From positions 124,001 through 188,000 of the forward strand of contig CAJTFN010000004.1 in assembly GCA_910575815.1 (NCBI GenBank): a stretch of DNA of 64,000 bases, written 5' to 3'. This DNA comes from Oscillospiraceae bacterium (lineage in GTDB: Bacteria; Bacillota; Clostridia; Oscillospirales; Oscillospiraceae). The first letter of the stretch is position 1. Every line of letters begins with the position of its first letter. A program made the position numbers and the translations under genes. This document shows positions 47,340 through 55,885 of the stretch, piece by piece. A model generated the notes under the pieces. That model worked only from the letters and a program-made list of their open reading frames with translations, did no database searches and was not told where the DNA came from.

Positions 47340-49040
47340 ATGCTGGAGCTTCTGCACATTGAAAATATCGCGGTCATTGAGGAGGCGGATATCCAGTTTC
47401 ACTCCGGCTTCAACGCCCTTACCGGCGAAACCGGCGCGGGCAAGTCCATTGTCATCGACGCCATGGGGGCGGTGCTGGGAGGCCGGACCTCCCGGGATCT
47501 CATCCGCACCGGCGCGGTCAAGGCCTTTGTCAGCGCGGAGTTCTCCGAGGTGCCCCCGGACCTGCCGGGGCTGCGGGAGAACGGCCTTGCGCCGGACGAG
47601 GACGGAAACCTGCTCCTCCAGCGGGAAATCTCCGGGGAGGGGAAAAACGCCTGCCGGGTGAACGGCCGTCCCATCACTGTGGCTCAGCTCCGCCAGATTG
47701 GCGGGGAGCTGCTGAACATCCACGGCCAGCACGACGGGGCCCAGCTCCTGGACGAGGAGCGCCACGGCGCCTATCTGGACCGGTTTGGCCGGACGGAGGA
47801 ACCTCTGGAGGACTATCAAAAGGCCTATGGCCGGCTTGCGGACCTTCGGGACCACATTCGGGCCTTGCAGATGGACGAGGCGGAAAAGGCCCGGCGGATG
47901 GACAGCCTTCGCTTCCAGATTGACGAGCTGGAACGGGCGGAGCTGCGCAGTGGGGAGGAGGAGGAGCTGGAGCAACGGCGGAACCTGCTGCGCAACGGGG
48001 AGAAGTATCTCTCCGCCCTCTCCGGGGCGGATTACTGCCTCTCCGGTGACGATGAGAACGCCGGGGCGGTGAACCAGCTGCGAAACGCGGAGGAGGCCCT
48101 CTCCGGGGTGCGGAATCTGGACGGGGAGCTGTCCCAGGTCTTTCAGCGGCTGGGAGCCCTGCGGAGCGAGGCCTACGACCTGGCCGAGACCGTCCGGGAC
48201 CTGCGGAGCGCCTTCGACTTCTCTCCGGAGGAGCTGGACGCGGCGGAGAGCCGGGCGGACCAGCTCTACCGCCTGAAAAAGAAGTACGGGGCCACGGTGG
48301 AGGACATGCTTGCCTATCTGGAGCAGAGCCGGGGGGAGCTGGACGCCATGGAGACGGCGGACGACACGCTGATTCTGCTGGAAAAGCAGAGGGGCAAGGC
48401 GGAGAAGGCCGTCCGCGGCGCGGGAGAAGCTTTGACGGCGGCCCGAAAGCAGGCGGCGGCGGAGCTGGAGACCCGGATTCAACAGGAGCTGCGGGACCTG
48501 GATATGAACCGGGTCCGGTTTGCCATCGCCTTCGAGGAGAAGGAGCCTGCCCCTGACGGCTGCGACGTGGTGCGCTTCCTGATGTCCGCCAACGCGGGGG
48601 AGGACCTGAAACCCATCGCCCGCATCGCCTCCGGCGGTGAATTGGCCCGGATTATGCTGGCGCTGAAAAACGTGCTGGCGGAGCAGGAGGCCATCGGGAC
48701 CCTGGTCTTTGACGAGGTGGACACCGGCGTGTCCGGCCGGGCGGCCCAGAAGGTGGCGGAGAAGCTGGCCCAGGTCAGCCGGAGAAAACAGGTTCTCTGC
48801 GTCACCCATCTGCCGCAGCTGGCGGCCATGGCGGATACCCACTTCTCCGTGGAGAAGGGGGAGAAAAAGGGCCGGACCTATACCCACGTGGTCCTTCTGG
48901 ACCGGGAGCGCCGGAAGGCGGAGCTGGCCCGGATCACCGGCGGCTCCCAGGTGACGGACGCCCTGCTGGCCAGCGCCGGAGAGCTGCTGGACGCGGCGGA
49001 GGCGTACCGGCAAACCCTTGCCCAGCCCGAGCATCCATAA
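47340..49040 (+). CDS. recN: DNA repair protein RecN
   Basis: A 566-residue SMC-like ATPase for double-strand break repair. Walker A is GETGAGKSIVIDA (residues 29-41). A long coiled-coil middle (about 150-370) follows, then the ABC signature SGGELARIMLALKN near 432 and Walker B in LVFDEVDTGVSGRAAQKVAE near 457. Length is normal. AAAAGGAGGAG precedes ATG 47340. It ends the argR-recN pair, with nth 27 bp further on. Confidence 0.95.
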   Translation: MLELLHIENIAVIEEADIQFHSGFNALTGETGAGKSIVIDAMGAVLGGRTSRDLIRTGAVKAFVSAEFSEVPPDLPGLRENGLAPDEDGNLLLQREISGEGKNACRVNGRPITVAQLRQIGGELLNIHGQHDGAQLLDEERHGAYLDRFGRTEEPLEDYQKAYGRLADLRDHIRALQMDEAEKARRMDSLRFQIDELERAELRSGEEEELEQRRNLLRNGEKYLSALSGADYCLSGDDENAGAVNQLRNAEEALSGVRNLDGELSQVFQRLGALRSEAYDLAETVRDLRSAFDFSPEELDAAESRADQLYRLKKKYGATVEDMLAYLEQSRGELDAMETADDTLILLEKQRGKAEKAVRGAGEALTAARKQAAAELETRIQQELRDLDMNRVRFAIAFEEKEPAPDGCDVVRFLMSANAGEDLKPIARIASGGELARIMLALKNVLAEQEAIGTLVFDEVDTGVSGRAAQKVAEKLAQVSRRKQVLCVTHLPQLAAMADTHFSVEKGEKKGRTYTHVVLLDRERRKAELARITGGSQVTDALLASAGELLDAAEAYRQTLAQPEHP

Positions 49041-49067
49041 AATCCATACAGAAATTGAGGAATGGCC

Positions 49068-49697
49068 ATGAAAAGCAAAGCCGCCGTCAAGCGCATCATT
49101 GAAACGCTCAAGGGCCTTTACCCCGAGGGCCTCTGTTCGCTGCAATACGAGAAAGACTACGAACTTCTTTTCGCTGTGCGCCTCTCCGCCCAGTGTACGG
49201 ACCAGCGGGTGAACCAGGTGACCCCCGCCCTCTATGCCCGCTTCCCGACGCTGGAGAGCTTCGCGGAGGCGGACCCCAAGGAGGTGGGGGAGTACATACA
49301 TTCCTGCGGGTTCTACAACGGCAAGGCCAAGGACATCGTCCTCTGCGCCCGGCAGCTGCTGGCGGACTTTGGCGGCAAGGTTCCCGGTACAATGGAGACC
49401 CTGACCAGCCTCCCCGGCGTGGGCCGCAAAACCGCCAATTTGATTTTGGGCGACATATACGGTCAGCCCGCCTACGTCTGCGACACCCATTGTATCCGCA
49501 TCACCGGCCGCCTGGGCCTGACGGACGGCTCCAAGGACCCCCTCCAGGTGGAGCGCCAGCTGCGGGAGATCCTGCCCCCCAAGGAGTCCAATAACTTCTG
49601 CCACCGCATGGTGCTCTTCGGCCGGGATACCTGTACGGCCCGGAGCCCGAAGTGCGAAGGCTGCCCCCTGGCCAAAGACTGCGACGCCTCATCATAA
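49068..49697 (+). CDS. nth: Endonuclease III
   Basis: A 209-residue DNA glycosylase/AP lyase for oxidised pyrimidines. The helix-hairpin-helix LPGVGRKTANLILG carries the catalytic Lys, VCDTHCIRI carries the catalytic Asp, and the C-terminal 4Fe-4S site fits C-x6-C-x2-C-x5-C in CTARSPKCEGCPLAKDC. ATG 49068 is chosen over ATG 49062 because GAGGA then lies 6 nt upstream. A strong terminator follows, closing the oapA-to-nth gene run. Confidence 0.95.
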   Translation: MKSKAAVKRIIETLKGLYPEGLCSLQYEKDYELLFAVRLSAQCTDQRVNQVTPALYARFPTLESFAEADPKEVGEYIHSCGFYNGKAKDIVLCARQLLADFGGKVPGTMETLTSLPGVGRKTANLILGDIYGQPAYVCDTHCIRITGRLGLTDGSKDPLQVERQLREILPPKESNNFCHRMVLFGRDTCTARSPKCEGCPLAKDCDASS

Positions 49698-49701
49698 ATC
49701 G

Positions 49702-49733
49702 GTGCCTGTGCGAAACCGCACAGGCACTTTTTT
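49702..49733 (+). terminator. Strong terminator after nth
   Basis: GTGCCTGTGC (49702-49711) pairs perfectly with GCACAGGCAC (49718-49727), followed by six T residues. Confidence 0.92.
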
Positions 49734-49900
49734 GCCCTATCCCACATATACTGACTATGAAGACTGCCCTCCGGCAGCCTGAAGCGGCCGCCGCGGCTAA
49801 AAAAATGTTTCCAACCGCGCCGGCAATCGCACGTCTCTCGTCGCCGTGAACCAAATCCTGGTTCCGCACCGGCCGCAGAGCGCGCGAAAGTTCTTTTTGA

Positions 49901-49924
49901 TTCTTTTTCTTTCAAGAAAAAGAA
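49901..49924. other. Perfect hairpin directly before the small-protein cluster
   Basis: TTCTTTTTCTT (49901-49911) and AAGAAAAAGAA (49914-49924) form an 11-bp stem ending 4-5 nt before the SD of the next gene. It could tune translation or be part of a dispersed repeat. Confidence 0.4.
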
Positions 49925-49940
49925 TGGAAGGAGGCAGAGA

Positions 49941-50195
49941 ATGATGGATGAGAAGACTGTGGCCGAGCAGCTTCGGAAGAATCCGGCGGCACTGAAAGCG
50001 CTGATGCAGTCCCGGGACGGCCAGACGCTGATGCAGATGCTGACCCAGGGGGACGGCGGCGCCGGGCTGCAGCGGGCGGTGCAGTCCGCCGCCAAGGGGG
50101 ATACCACGGCCATGGTTCAGATGGTCAACCAGATCATGCAGTCCCAGGAGGGAGCGGAGCTGGTGGAGCGCATTAATAAGGCCGCGCGGAGGTAA
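49941..50195 (+). CDS. 84-residue helical protein, first of three
   Basis: A soluble, Gln/Met-rich helical protein: AAL KALMQSRDGQTLMQML is followed by a flexible GDGGAG and VQMVNQIMQSQEGAELVERI. I do not recognise a named family. AAGGAGG lies before ATG 49941 (a second ATG follows at once). It is 21 bp before the next gene, whose N-terminus has a similar IMQLAQSL helix, so the three genes probably form one transcript. A link to sporulation or the envelope is suggested only by the third product. Confidence 0.6.
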   Translation: MMDEKTVAEQLRKNPAALKALMQSRDGQTLMQMLTQGDGGAGLQRAVQSAAKGDTTAMVQMVNQIMQSQEGAELVERINKAARR

Positions 50196-50216
50196 CAGGG
50201 AAGGGGGTTGGCCCGT

Positions 50217-50600
50217 ATGGCGGAATTTGAGGAGAAGCTAAATAACATACTGTCCAACCCGGAGGCCATGTCTCAGATCATGCAATTGGCCCAGTCCCTG
50301 GGGGGAGGCGGCGAGCCTCCTCCCTCCGCTCCGCCGCCTCAGCCCTCCGCTCCGCCGCCGCCCGGCGGGGGAGGAGATCTGCTGTCCTCTCTGGCCGGGG
50401 GCTTGGATCCGAAGTGGATTTCCCGGCTGTTGCCATTGCTCCAGGAGCTGGGGGGACAGCGGGACTCCAATGCCCGGAATCTGCTTTACGCCCTGCGGCC
50501 CTACTTGAAGAGCGAACGCCAGGATAAAATCGAGCGGGCCCTCCAGTTGGCGCGGCTGTTCCATCTGGGGAAGAAATTCCTGTCGGGATGGGAGGGCTGA
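50217..50600 (+). CDS. 127-residue protein with proline-rich linker, second of three
   Basis: An N-terminal helix (FEEKLNNILSNPEAMSQIMQ, residues 3-22) is followed by a Gly/Pro-rich linker (residues 28-58) and a C-terminal helical domain, LDPKWISRLLPLLQELGGQR, then LLYALRPYLKSERQDKIERA. Homologous-looking small proteins occur in Clostridia without known function. ATG 50217 is chosen because GGGAAGGGGG lies 9 nt before; TTG 50208 is possible. It ends 3 bp before the collagen-like gene. Confidence 0.6.
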   Translation: MAEFEEKLNNILSNPEAMSQIMQLAQSLGGGGEPPPSAPPPQPSAPPPPGGGGDLLSSLAGGLDPKWISRLLPLLQELGGQRDSNARNLLYALRPYLKSERQDKIERALQLARLFHLGKKFLSGWEG

Positions 50601-50603
50601 GGG

Positions 50604-51116
50604 GTGTATAACCGTTATATTCGCAATGACAACGGCACCTATGTCCGTATTCCGGAAGAGGGGCCGCCGAATGGAGCGCCACAAGGGGCTTCGCCGCCAG
50701 GGGAAGCGCGTCCGGAAGGCCCGCCTACCGGAGGACCGTCTCCAGGCGGGGCATTCCCAGGAGGCCCGCCGCCAGGAGGGAAGCCTCCCGATGGGCCATT
50801 CCCAGGAGGCCCGCCGCCAGGGGGCCCGCCTCCGGACGGATCATTTCCAGGAGGGCCCCCTCCAGGCGGTTCCTCTCCCGGAGGTCCGCCTCCGGGAGGG
50901 CCTCCGCCGGGAGGACAGGGCCGTCCCCCCAAGGGACCACCCCGCAGCGGGATTCCAGACGGCCTTACCGGGTTTTTGCGCCATCTGTTGGACCAGTTTC
51001 ATCTGGACCACGTGGACACCGGAGACCTGCTGGTTTTGGCGCTGCTGTTTTTCCTCTTTCGAGAGGAGGCGGACGAGGAGTTGCTGGTAGCGCTGGGATT
51101 ATTACTGATTTTATAG
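50604..51116 (+). CDS. Collagen-like Gly-Pro-Pro repeat protein, third of three
   Basis: A 170-residue protein. A short charged head (residues 1-20) is followed by about 90 residues of GGPPPGG/GPPPDG repeats and a C-terminal hydrophobic part (DTGDLLVLALLFFLFREEAD, then a last short hydrophobic stretch). The repeats keep a loose Gly-X-Y rhythm and the DNA is strongly G-rich, so slipped-strand length variation is likely. The tail could anchor it in a membrane or spore layer. GTG 50604 has GGGAGGG upstream. It is followed by a bidirectional terminator. Confidence 0.65.
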   Translation: MYNRYIRNDNGTYVRIPEEGPPNGAPQGASPPGEARPEGPPTGGPSPGGAFPGGPPPGGKPPDGPFPGGPPPGGPPPDGSFPGGPPPGGSSPGGPPPGGPPPGGQGRPPKGPPRSGIPDGLTGFLRHLLDQFHLDHVDTGDLLVLALLFFLFREEADEELLVALGLLLIL

Positions 51117-51125
51117 AATCGCGCG

Positions 51126-51155
51126 AAAAGGACGGGAGAAATCCCGTCCTTTTTT
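51126..51155. terminator. Bidirectional terminator
   Basis: AAAAGGACGGGA (51126-51137) pairs perfectly with TCCCGTCCTTTT (51142-51153). It serves the collagen-like cluster from the left and the leftward gene at 51154 from the right. Confidence 0.88.
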
Positions 51156-51927
51156 ACTGCGATTCGCCGTTCTCTTCCTTCAAAAGCGGTGTGCCGTCCG
51201 GCAGGGCGAACTTGGAGGCGTCCAGCTCGGTCTGGTCCACCTGAGGCGCGCTCATCCGATAAATCAATTCCCCGCGCAAGCGCTTCTCCGCCTGGACCAG
51301 CAGGCCGCTGTCCACGCTGACCCAGTATTGCAGGGAATACCCCGCCTTGTCCTCCGCCGTCTCCACATAAATGCAGCGCAGCTCCTCCAGGGCGCGGTAG
51401 TCCGCCTGGAGTATGGTCTCCACAGGCAGGGAGAGAATATCCTCATAGGAGGGAATCGACTGCTCGTCGTCGGCGGAAATGCTCCCCGCCGGCAGAATCG
51501 CCACCGGAGCGGCGCTGTCGTAGCCATACCAGATATAGGTCTCCTGGCCATTGGTGACGCTGATGCGGGCCAGTCCGTTGCCCAGAATCCGGTCGATCCT
51601 GGTCCAGGAACCGTGTACCAGGACGTAAAGCGCCTGCTGTCCGCTGCCGCCGCTCCAGAAATACTCCAGAAGAACGCTGCGCCCATAGTTCTCCGGCCTG
51701 GAGAGGCTGGCGATGGCGGATTGAACCGTCTCCGGTGTGATCTCCACCACGGTTAAGGCCCCGGAAGCGGCGGCTCCGTCTCCGGCAGCCGGGTCCCGGG
51801 GAGGCTCGGAAGAGGGGAGGGTGATGTGGGCGGTGCGGCTCAGGCTGCTTCCCAGCATCAGCGCCACAAAGAGGGCGGCCAGGGCCAGCACCGCCCAGGT
51901 GATCCAGTTCAGCTTCCGCTTATCCAT
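51154..51927 (-). CDS. Membrane-anchored protein of unknown function
   Basis: A 257-residue protein with a short basic start (MDKRKLNW), one membrane helix (residues 8-27) and an extracytoplasmic domain of about 225 residues (LTVVEITPETVQSAIASLSR; VLLEYFWSGGSGQQALYVLV; LQYWVSVDSGLLVQAEKRLR). The strand pattern suggests a LolA/outer-surface-sensor-like beta fold, but no family is recognised. ATG 51927 is chosen as the membrane anchor starts there. It is 4 bp downstream of the wecB-like gene, so it is the last gene of a leftward envelope operon. Confidence 0.6.
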   Translation of the reverse strand: MDKRKLNWITWAVLALAALFVALMLGSSLSRTAHITLPSSEPPRDPAAGDGAAASGALTVVEITPETVQSAIASLSRPENYGRSVLLEYFWSGGSGQQALYVLVHGSWTRIDRILGNGLARISVTNGQETYIWYGYDSAAPVAILPAGSISADDEQSIPSYEDILSLPVETILQADYRALEELRCIYVETAEDKAGYSLQYWVSVDSGLLVQAEKRLRGELIYRMSAPQVDQTELDASKFALPDGTPLLKEENGESQ

Positions 51928-51931
51928 GTCC

Positions 51932-53080
51932 TTACGCCTCGTAGTCGGCGGGGCGCTCCGGCCGGAGACCGTACCGCCACTCGATGGCGTCGGCAATGCG
52001 GCGGCAGGCGTTCCCGTCGCCGTAGGGATTGACGGCCCGGGCCATCTTTTCATAGGCGTCTTTGTCGCAGATCAGGCGCTCCGCCATGGTGACGATGTCG
52101 TCCTGTACTACGCCGGCCAGCTTCACGGTTCCGGCGGTCACGGCCTCGGGCCGCTCGGTCTCCCGCCGGAGGACCAGCACCGGCTTCCCCAGAGCCGGGG
52201 CCTCCTCCTGGAGCCCTCCGGAATCCGTCAGAACCAGGTAGCAGCGGGCAAGGAGGTTGTGCATCTCGTCGGCGGGAAGAGGCTCGATCAAGTGAACCCT
52301 GGGAGCGCCCCGGAGATAGGTATCCACCGCCTCCCGGACCACCGGGCTCAGATGAACGGGATACACCAGTTCCACGTCCTGGCGCTCTTCCGCGATCTGC
52401 CGGAGGGCCAGCATGATGTTCTTCATGGGCTCGCCGTAGTTCTCCCGCCGGTGGCAGGTGACCAGAATCACTTTCTTCTTCCCGTAGGGCAGAAGGTTCA
52501 GCTCCTCGGTGGAGAAGCGGTAGTCCTCCCGCACCGTGGTCTTCAGCGCGTCAATCACTGTGTTTCCCGTGACAAACAGGTTCTCGGTCCGGCCCTCCCG
52601 GATCAGGTTTTCCCGGTTTCCGGCGGTGGGGCAGAAGTGCATGTCCGCGATGCCGGAGGTCAAAACCCGGTTCATCTCCTCAGGGAAGGGCGCGTATTTG
52701 TCATAGGTCCGGAGCCCCGCCTCCACGTGGCCCACAGCCACCTGATGATAGTAGGCGGAGAGGGCCCCGGCAAAAGTGGTGGAGGTATCCCCGTGGACCA
52801 GAATCATATCCGGTTTCAGGGTGTCGATGGCCTCATCCATGCCTAAGAGGCACTTGCTGGTGATGCCGGAGAGGGTCTGCCGGGGGGTCATGATGTCCAA
52901 ATCCCAGTCGGGGCGAAGGGAGAAGACCTCCAGCACCGCGTCCAGCATCTGCCGGTGCTGGGCGGTGACGCAGCAGAGGCTCTCGATTCCGGGCCGGGAG
53001 GCCAGCTCCCGCACCAGGGGGCACATTTTGATGGCCTCCGGCCGGGTGCCGAAGACGCTCATAATCCGAAGCTGTTTCAT
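51932..53080 (-). CDS. wecB: UDP-N-acetylglucosamine 2-epimerase (non-hydrolysing)
   Basis: A 382-residue epimerase that converts UDP-GlcNAc to UDP-ManNAc, a precursor for teichoic-acid linkage units and other wall glycans. Family motifs: SVFGTRPEAIKMCPLV at the start, LVHGDTSTTFAGAL near residue 94, VTCHRRENYGEPM near 208, and TDSGGLQEEAPALGKPVLVL near 286. Its ATG overlaps the stop of the upstream tagO-like gene (53077-53080), so both are made from one mRNA. Confidence 0.94.
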   Translation of the reverse strand: MKQLRIMSVFGTRPEAIKMCPLVRELASRPGIESLCCVTAQHRQMLDAVLEVFSLRPDWDLDIMTPRQTLSGITSKCLLGMDEAIDTLKPDMILVHGDTSTTFAGALSAYYHQVAVGHVEAGLRTYDKYAPFPEEMNRVLTSGIADMHFCPTAGNRENLIREGRTENLFVTGNTVIDALKTTVREDYRFSTEELNLLPYGKKKVILVTCHRRENYGEPMKNIMLALRQIAEERQDVELVYPVHLSPVVREAVDTYLRGAPRVHLIEPLPADEMHNLLARCYLVLTDSGGLQEEAPALGKPVLVLRRETERPEAVTAGTVKLAGVVQDDIVTMAERLICDKDAYEKMARAVNPYGDGNACRRIADAIEWRYGLRPERPADYEA

Positions 53081-54216
53081 TCCGTCTCCTTCTCCGAGGG
53101 GGGGGCAGTGTGGTCTCCGTGGTGCCCCAGCTCCCTCAGTTCCTCGATCTCCTCTTGCAGCTCCTCCCGAATTTCCTTGGGGAACACCACTCGGGCGGCC
53201 ACCGTTGCCACAATGCAGAGAGCGGCGAAAAAGAGCATGGCCTTTTGCTCTCCGCCGGTGGTCAGCACCACCGCGGACAACCCCAGCATGGCGGAGATCA
53301 CATAGAGGGTGGCCACCGCCTGCTTCTGGTTCAGGCCCATGTCAATCAGCCGGTGGTGAATGTGTCCCCGGTCGGCGTGCATGGGACTCTGGCCGTGGGC
53401 AATGCGGCGGATGAAGGCAAAGGCGGTGTCAAAAATCGGCAGGCCCAGAATCAGGAAGGGCACAGCGAAGGAAATCACCGCGTAGAACTTAAACAGGCCC
53501 TGAATGGACATCGTGGCCAGAATATAACCCAAAAAGGTGGCGCCGGTGTCCCCCATGAACATCTTGGCGGGGTTGAGATTGTAGGGCATGAACCCCACGC
53601 AGGCGCCCACCAGCGCCGCCATGACAACGGCCACCTCTGCCTCGGAGGCCAGGAGGGCAATGACCAGCATGGTGGTGGCGGAAATGGCGGAAACGCCATT
53701 GGCCAGCCCGTCCAGCCCGTCGATGAGGTTCACTGAGTTGGTGATGGCCACAATCCAAAGCACCGTGAAGGGAATGGACAGGGGGCCCAGTACCCAATAG
53801 AGGCTGTCCGAAAAGATGTTGGGATTGGAAAAGGCCTGAATCACCACGCCGTTCAGGGCCGGAATCAGGGCGGCGACGATTTGAATGACAAATTTCAGCA
53901 TGGCGGGCAGGGCCATGATATCGTCCACCACCCCCAGTACCACAATGATTACCGAGCCCAGGAGGATGCTTTGCAGCTGGCCGTTTCCTTGGACATTCCC
54001 CAAAATCAGCACACTGAGCATAAAGCCGATGAAAATCGCCAGGCCGCCCAGCCGGGGAATGGGGGTCTTGTGCATCCGGCGGGCGTCCTTGGGAACATCC
54101 ACCGCGCCTACCTTATAGGCAAAGGTCCGAACCACAGGGGTCATGAGAAAGCTGATGACCAACGCCGCCAAAAGGGCAAGGGCCACGTAGGCAATCAACT
54201 GGTTGTCCAAGGTCAT
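53077..54216 (-). CDS. tagO: Undecaprenyl-phosphate GlcNAc-1-phosphate transferase (TagO/WecA type)
   Basis: A 379-residue integral membrane enzyme that loads GlcNAc-1-phosphate on undecaprenyl phosphate to start wall glycan synthesis. It has about ten helices. Catalytic motifs are VLGVVDDIMALP near residue 95, NSVNLIDGLDGLANG near 163 and HADRGHIHHRLIDMG near 277. A charged C-terminal tail (residues 345-379) is extra. ATG 54216 is chosen because CAAGGAGA lies upstream and homology starts there. With wecB it supplies teichoic-acid-type linkage precursors. The 200-bp gap to trpS shows nothing clear. Confidence 0.93.
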   Translation of the reverse strand: MTLDNQLIAYVALALLAALVISFLMTPVVRTFAYKVGAVDVPKDARRMHKTPIPRLGGLAIFIGFMLSVLILGNVQGNGQLQSILLGSVIIVVLGVVDDIMALPAMLKFVIQIVAALIPALNGVVIQAFSNPNIFSDSLYWVLGPLSIPFTVLWIVAITNSVNLIDGLDGLANGVSAISATTMLVIALLASEAEVAVVMAALVGACVGFMPYNLNPAKMFMGDTGATFLGYILATMSIQGLFKFYAVISFAVPFLILGLPIFDTAFAFIRRIAHGQSPMHADRGHIHHRLIDMGLNQKQAVATLYVISAMLGLSAVVLTTGGEQKAMLFFAALCIVATVAARVVFPKEIREELQEEIEELRELGHHGDHTAPPSEKETE

Positions 54217-54417
54217 AGTATGTCTCCTTGTTTGTATCTCAAGTCTCCGCCGCCTCCCGGCAAACGGACGCGGGCAGGGGGAGGGAACGCGCCAGCGGAA
54301 AGAGCGGCCGAATGCCCGCGGCGCAGGAAAGCTGTTTGTCTGCGTTCTCCCTCCTCGGGGATAGGGGGCGCCAGGCGGCATAGCCGCCCAATGCCCTAAT
54401 CTTTGGGGAAAAGCAGG

Positions 54418-55419
54418 TCAAGGGGCGAGGAGGCCCACCTTTTTGTAGACCTTGGAGAGGGTTTTGCGGGCGGTGTAGGAGGCGCGTTCGGCTCCGGCGC
54501 GGTAGACAGATTCCAGATAGGTCTTGTCGTCCAGAAGACGCTGGGTCTCCTCCCGGATGGGGCGCAGGAGCTCCACCACCGCCTCGCCCACGGCGGATTT
54601 GAAGTCGCCGTAGCCGTGACCGGCGAACTCGGCCTCGATGGCGGCAAAGTCCCGTCCGGTGGCGGCGGCGTAAATCTGCATCAGGTTGGAGACGCCGGGC
54701 TTGCTCGCCGGGTCGAAGCGGACGCAGGCCTCGGAGTCCGTCATGGCCTTCTTGAACTTCCGCAGAATGTCCTCCGGCTTTTCCAGCATGTAGACGCAGC
54801 CATTGGGATCCTTGTCGGACTTGGACATCTTGTTTTCCGGGGAGGTGAGACTCATCACCTTGGCCCCCACCTGGGGAATGTAGGGCTCGGGAATTCGGAA
54901 GGTCTCGCCGTAAAGGCCGTTAAAGCGGTTCGCAATGTCCCGGCAGATCTCCACATGCTGCTTCTGATCCACTCCCACAGGCACCAGATCCGCCTGATAG
55001 AGAAGGATATCCGCCGCCATCAGGGCGGGATAGGTGAAGAGGCCAGCGTTGATGTTGTCGGCGTTTTTGGCAGACTTGTCTTTGAATTGGGTCATGCGGG
55101 AGAGCTCGCCAAACATGGTGTAGCAGTCCAGCACCCAGCCCAGCTGGGCGTGGGCGGGCACGTGGGACTGGACAAAGAGCACGTTCTTCTCCGGATCCAG
55201 GCCGCAGGCGATGTAGGCGGCTACCTGAGTGAGGGTGTGGCGGCGGAGCTCCGCCGGGACCTGACGCACGGTGAGGGTGTGGAGATCGGCCAGCATATAA
55301 TAGCAGTCATACTCGTCTGCCAAGGCGGCCCAGTTCCGAATGGCTCCCAGATAGGAGCCCAAAGTCAAGTCGCCGGAGGGCTGAATACCGCTGAGGATTC
55401 GTTTCCTTGTGTTTTCCAT
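54418..55419 (-). CDS. trpS: Tryptophanyl-tRNA synthetase
   Basis: A 333-residue class I synthetase that charges tRNA-Trp. The HIGH-type motif region is SGIQPSGDLTLGSYLGAI (residues 9-26) and the KMSKS loop is SPENKMSKSDKDPNG near residue 190. AGLFTYPALMAADILLYQAD is the usual tryptophan-pocket segment. ATG 55419 is chosen because GAGGTG then lies about 8 nt upstream; GTG 55428 is too close to it. No T-box was found in the 390 bp upstream. Confidence 0.95.
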   Translation of the reverse strand: MENTRKRILSGIQPSGDLTLGSYLGAIRNWAALADEYDCYYMLADLHTLTVRQVPAELRRHTLTQVAAYIACGLDPEKNVLFVQSHVPAHAQLGWVLDCYTMFGELSRMTQFKDKSAKNADNINAGLFTYPALMAADILLYQADLVPVGVDQKQHVEICRDIANRFNGLYGETFRIPEPYIPQVGAKVMSLTSPENKMSKSDKDPNGCVYMLEKPEDILRKFKKAMTDSEACVRFDPASKPGVSNLMQIYAAATGRDFAAIEAEFAGHGYGDFKSAVGEAVVELLRPIREETQRLLDDKTYLESVYRAGAERASYTARKTLSKVYKKVGLLAP

Positions 55420-55820
55420 GGTTTGCACCTCGATGATTGGCCCCGGAGCGCCGGGGTGTAATTTAACCCATATAGTTTACCACGAAATTCCGAAAAGTGC
55501 AAATCATTCTTTGCCGGTTTCCCTAAATTTCACCAGGAGCCGGGAGACCAATTTTTGAACACCTCCAGGGAGGGCGGGGGAGGATGGACGGTCCCTGCAT
55601 GGAGTTCCTTCCATTGAATGTGAATGAGACCCCGCAAACGCGAAATGTTTCTCCAACAAATACTTGGGTTGAAAAATGCGGAGGTTCCGGTTATACTGAG
55701 ATAGGACATCCCATAGCGAAGGTCCCAGGCAAGGCCTGAGGGCCTGTGGGAGTTCTGAAAGAAGTAAATTGTGCGGCAAAGAGGGCCCAAAGGCTTTGCC
55801 TTGGAGGTTTTTTCCATAAC

Positions 55821-55849
55821 TTGCAATTTGGACCAGGTACCGTTATAAT
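55821..55849 (+). promoter_or_regulatory. Promoter of the GntR/FadR gene
   Basis: TTGCAA (55821-55826), 17 bp, TATAAT (55844-55849). GGACCAGGTACC in the spacer is palindromic-looking and may be an operator. The remaining gap back to trpS holds no gene I can support. Confidence 0.65.
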
Positions 55850-55885
55850 GCTCTTGAAACGATCAGACGCGGGAGGAGCGCCGCT

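Noticed and set aside
47028..49604. 858-residue open frame antisense to recN and nth
   Set aside because: It mirrors high-GC codon usage of recN and nth on the other strand, has no ribosome site and no recognisable domain.
55430..55820. T-box leader upstream of trpS
   Set aside because: No AGGGTGG-ACCGCG T-box sequence or matching terminator was found on the trpS strand.
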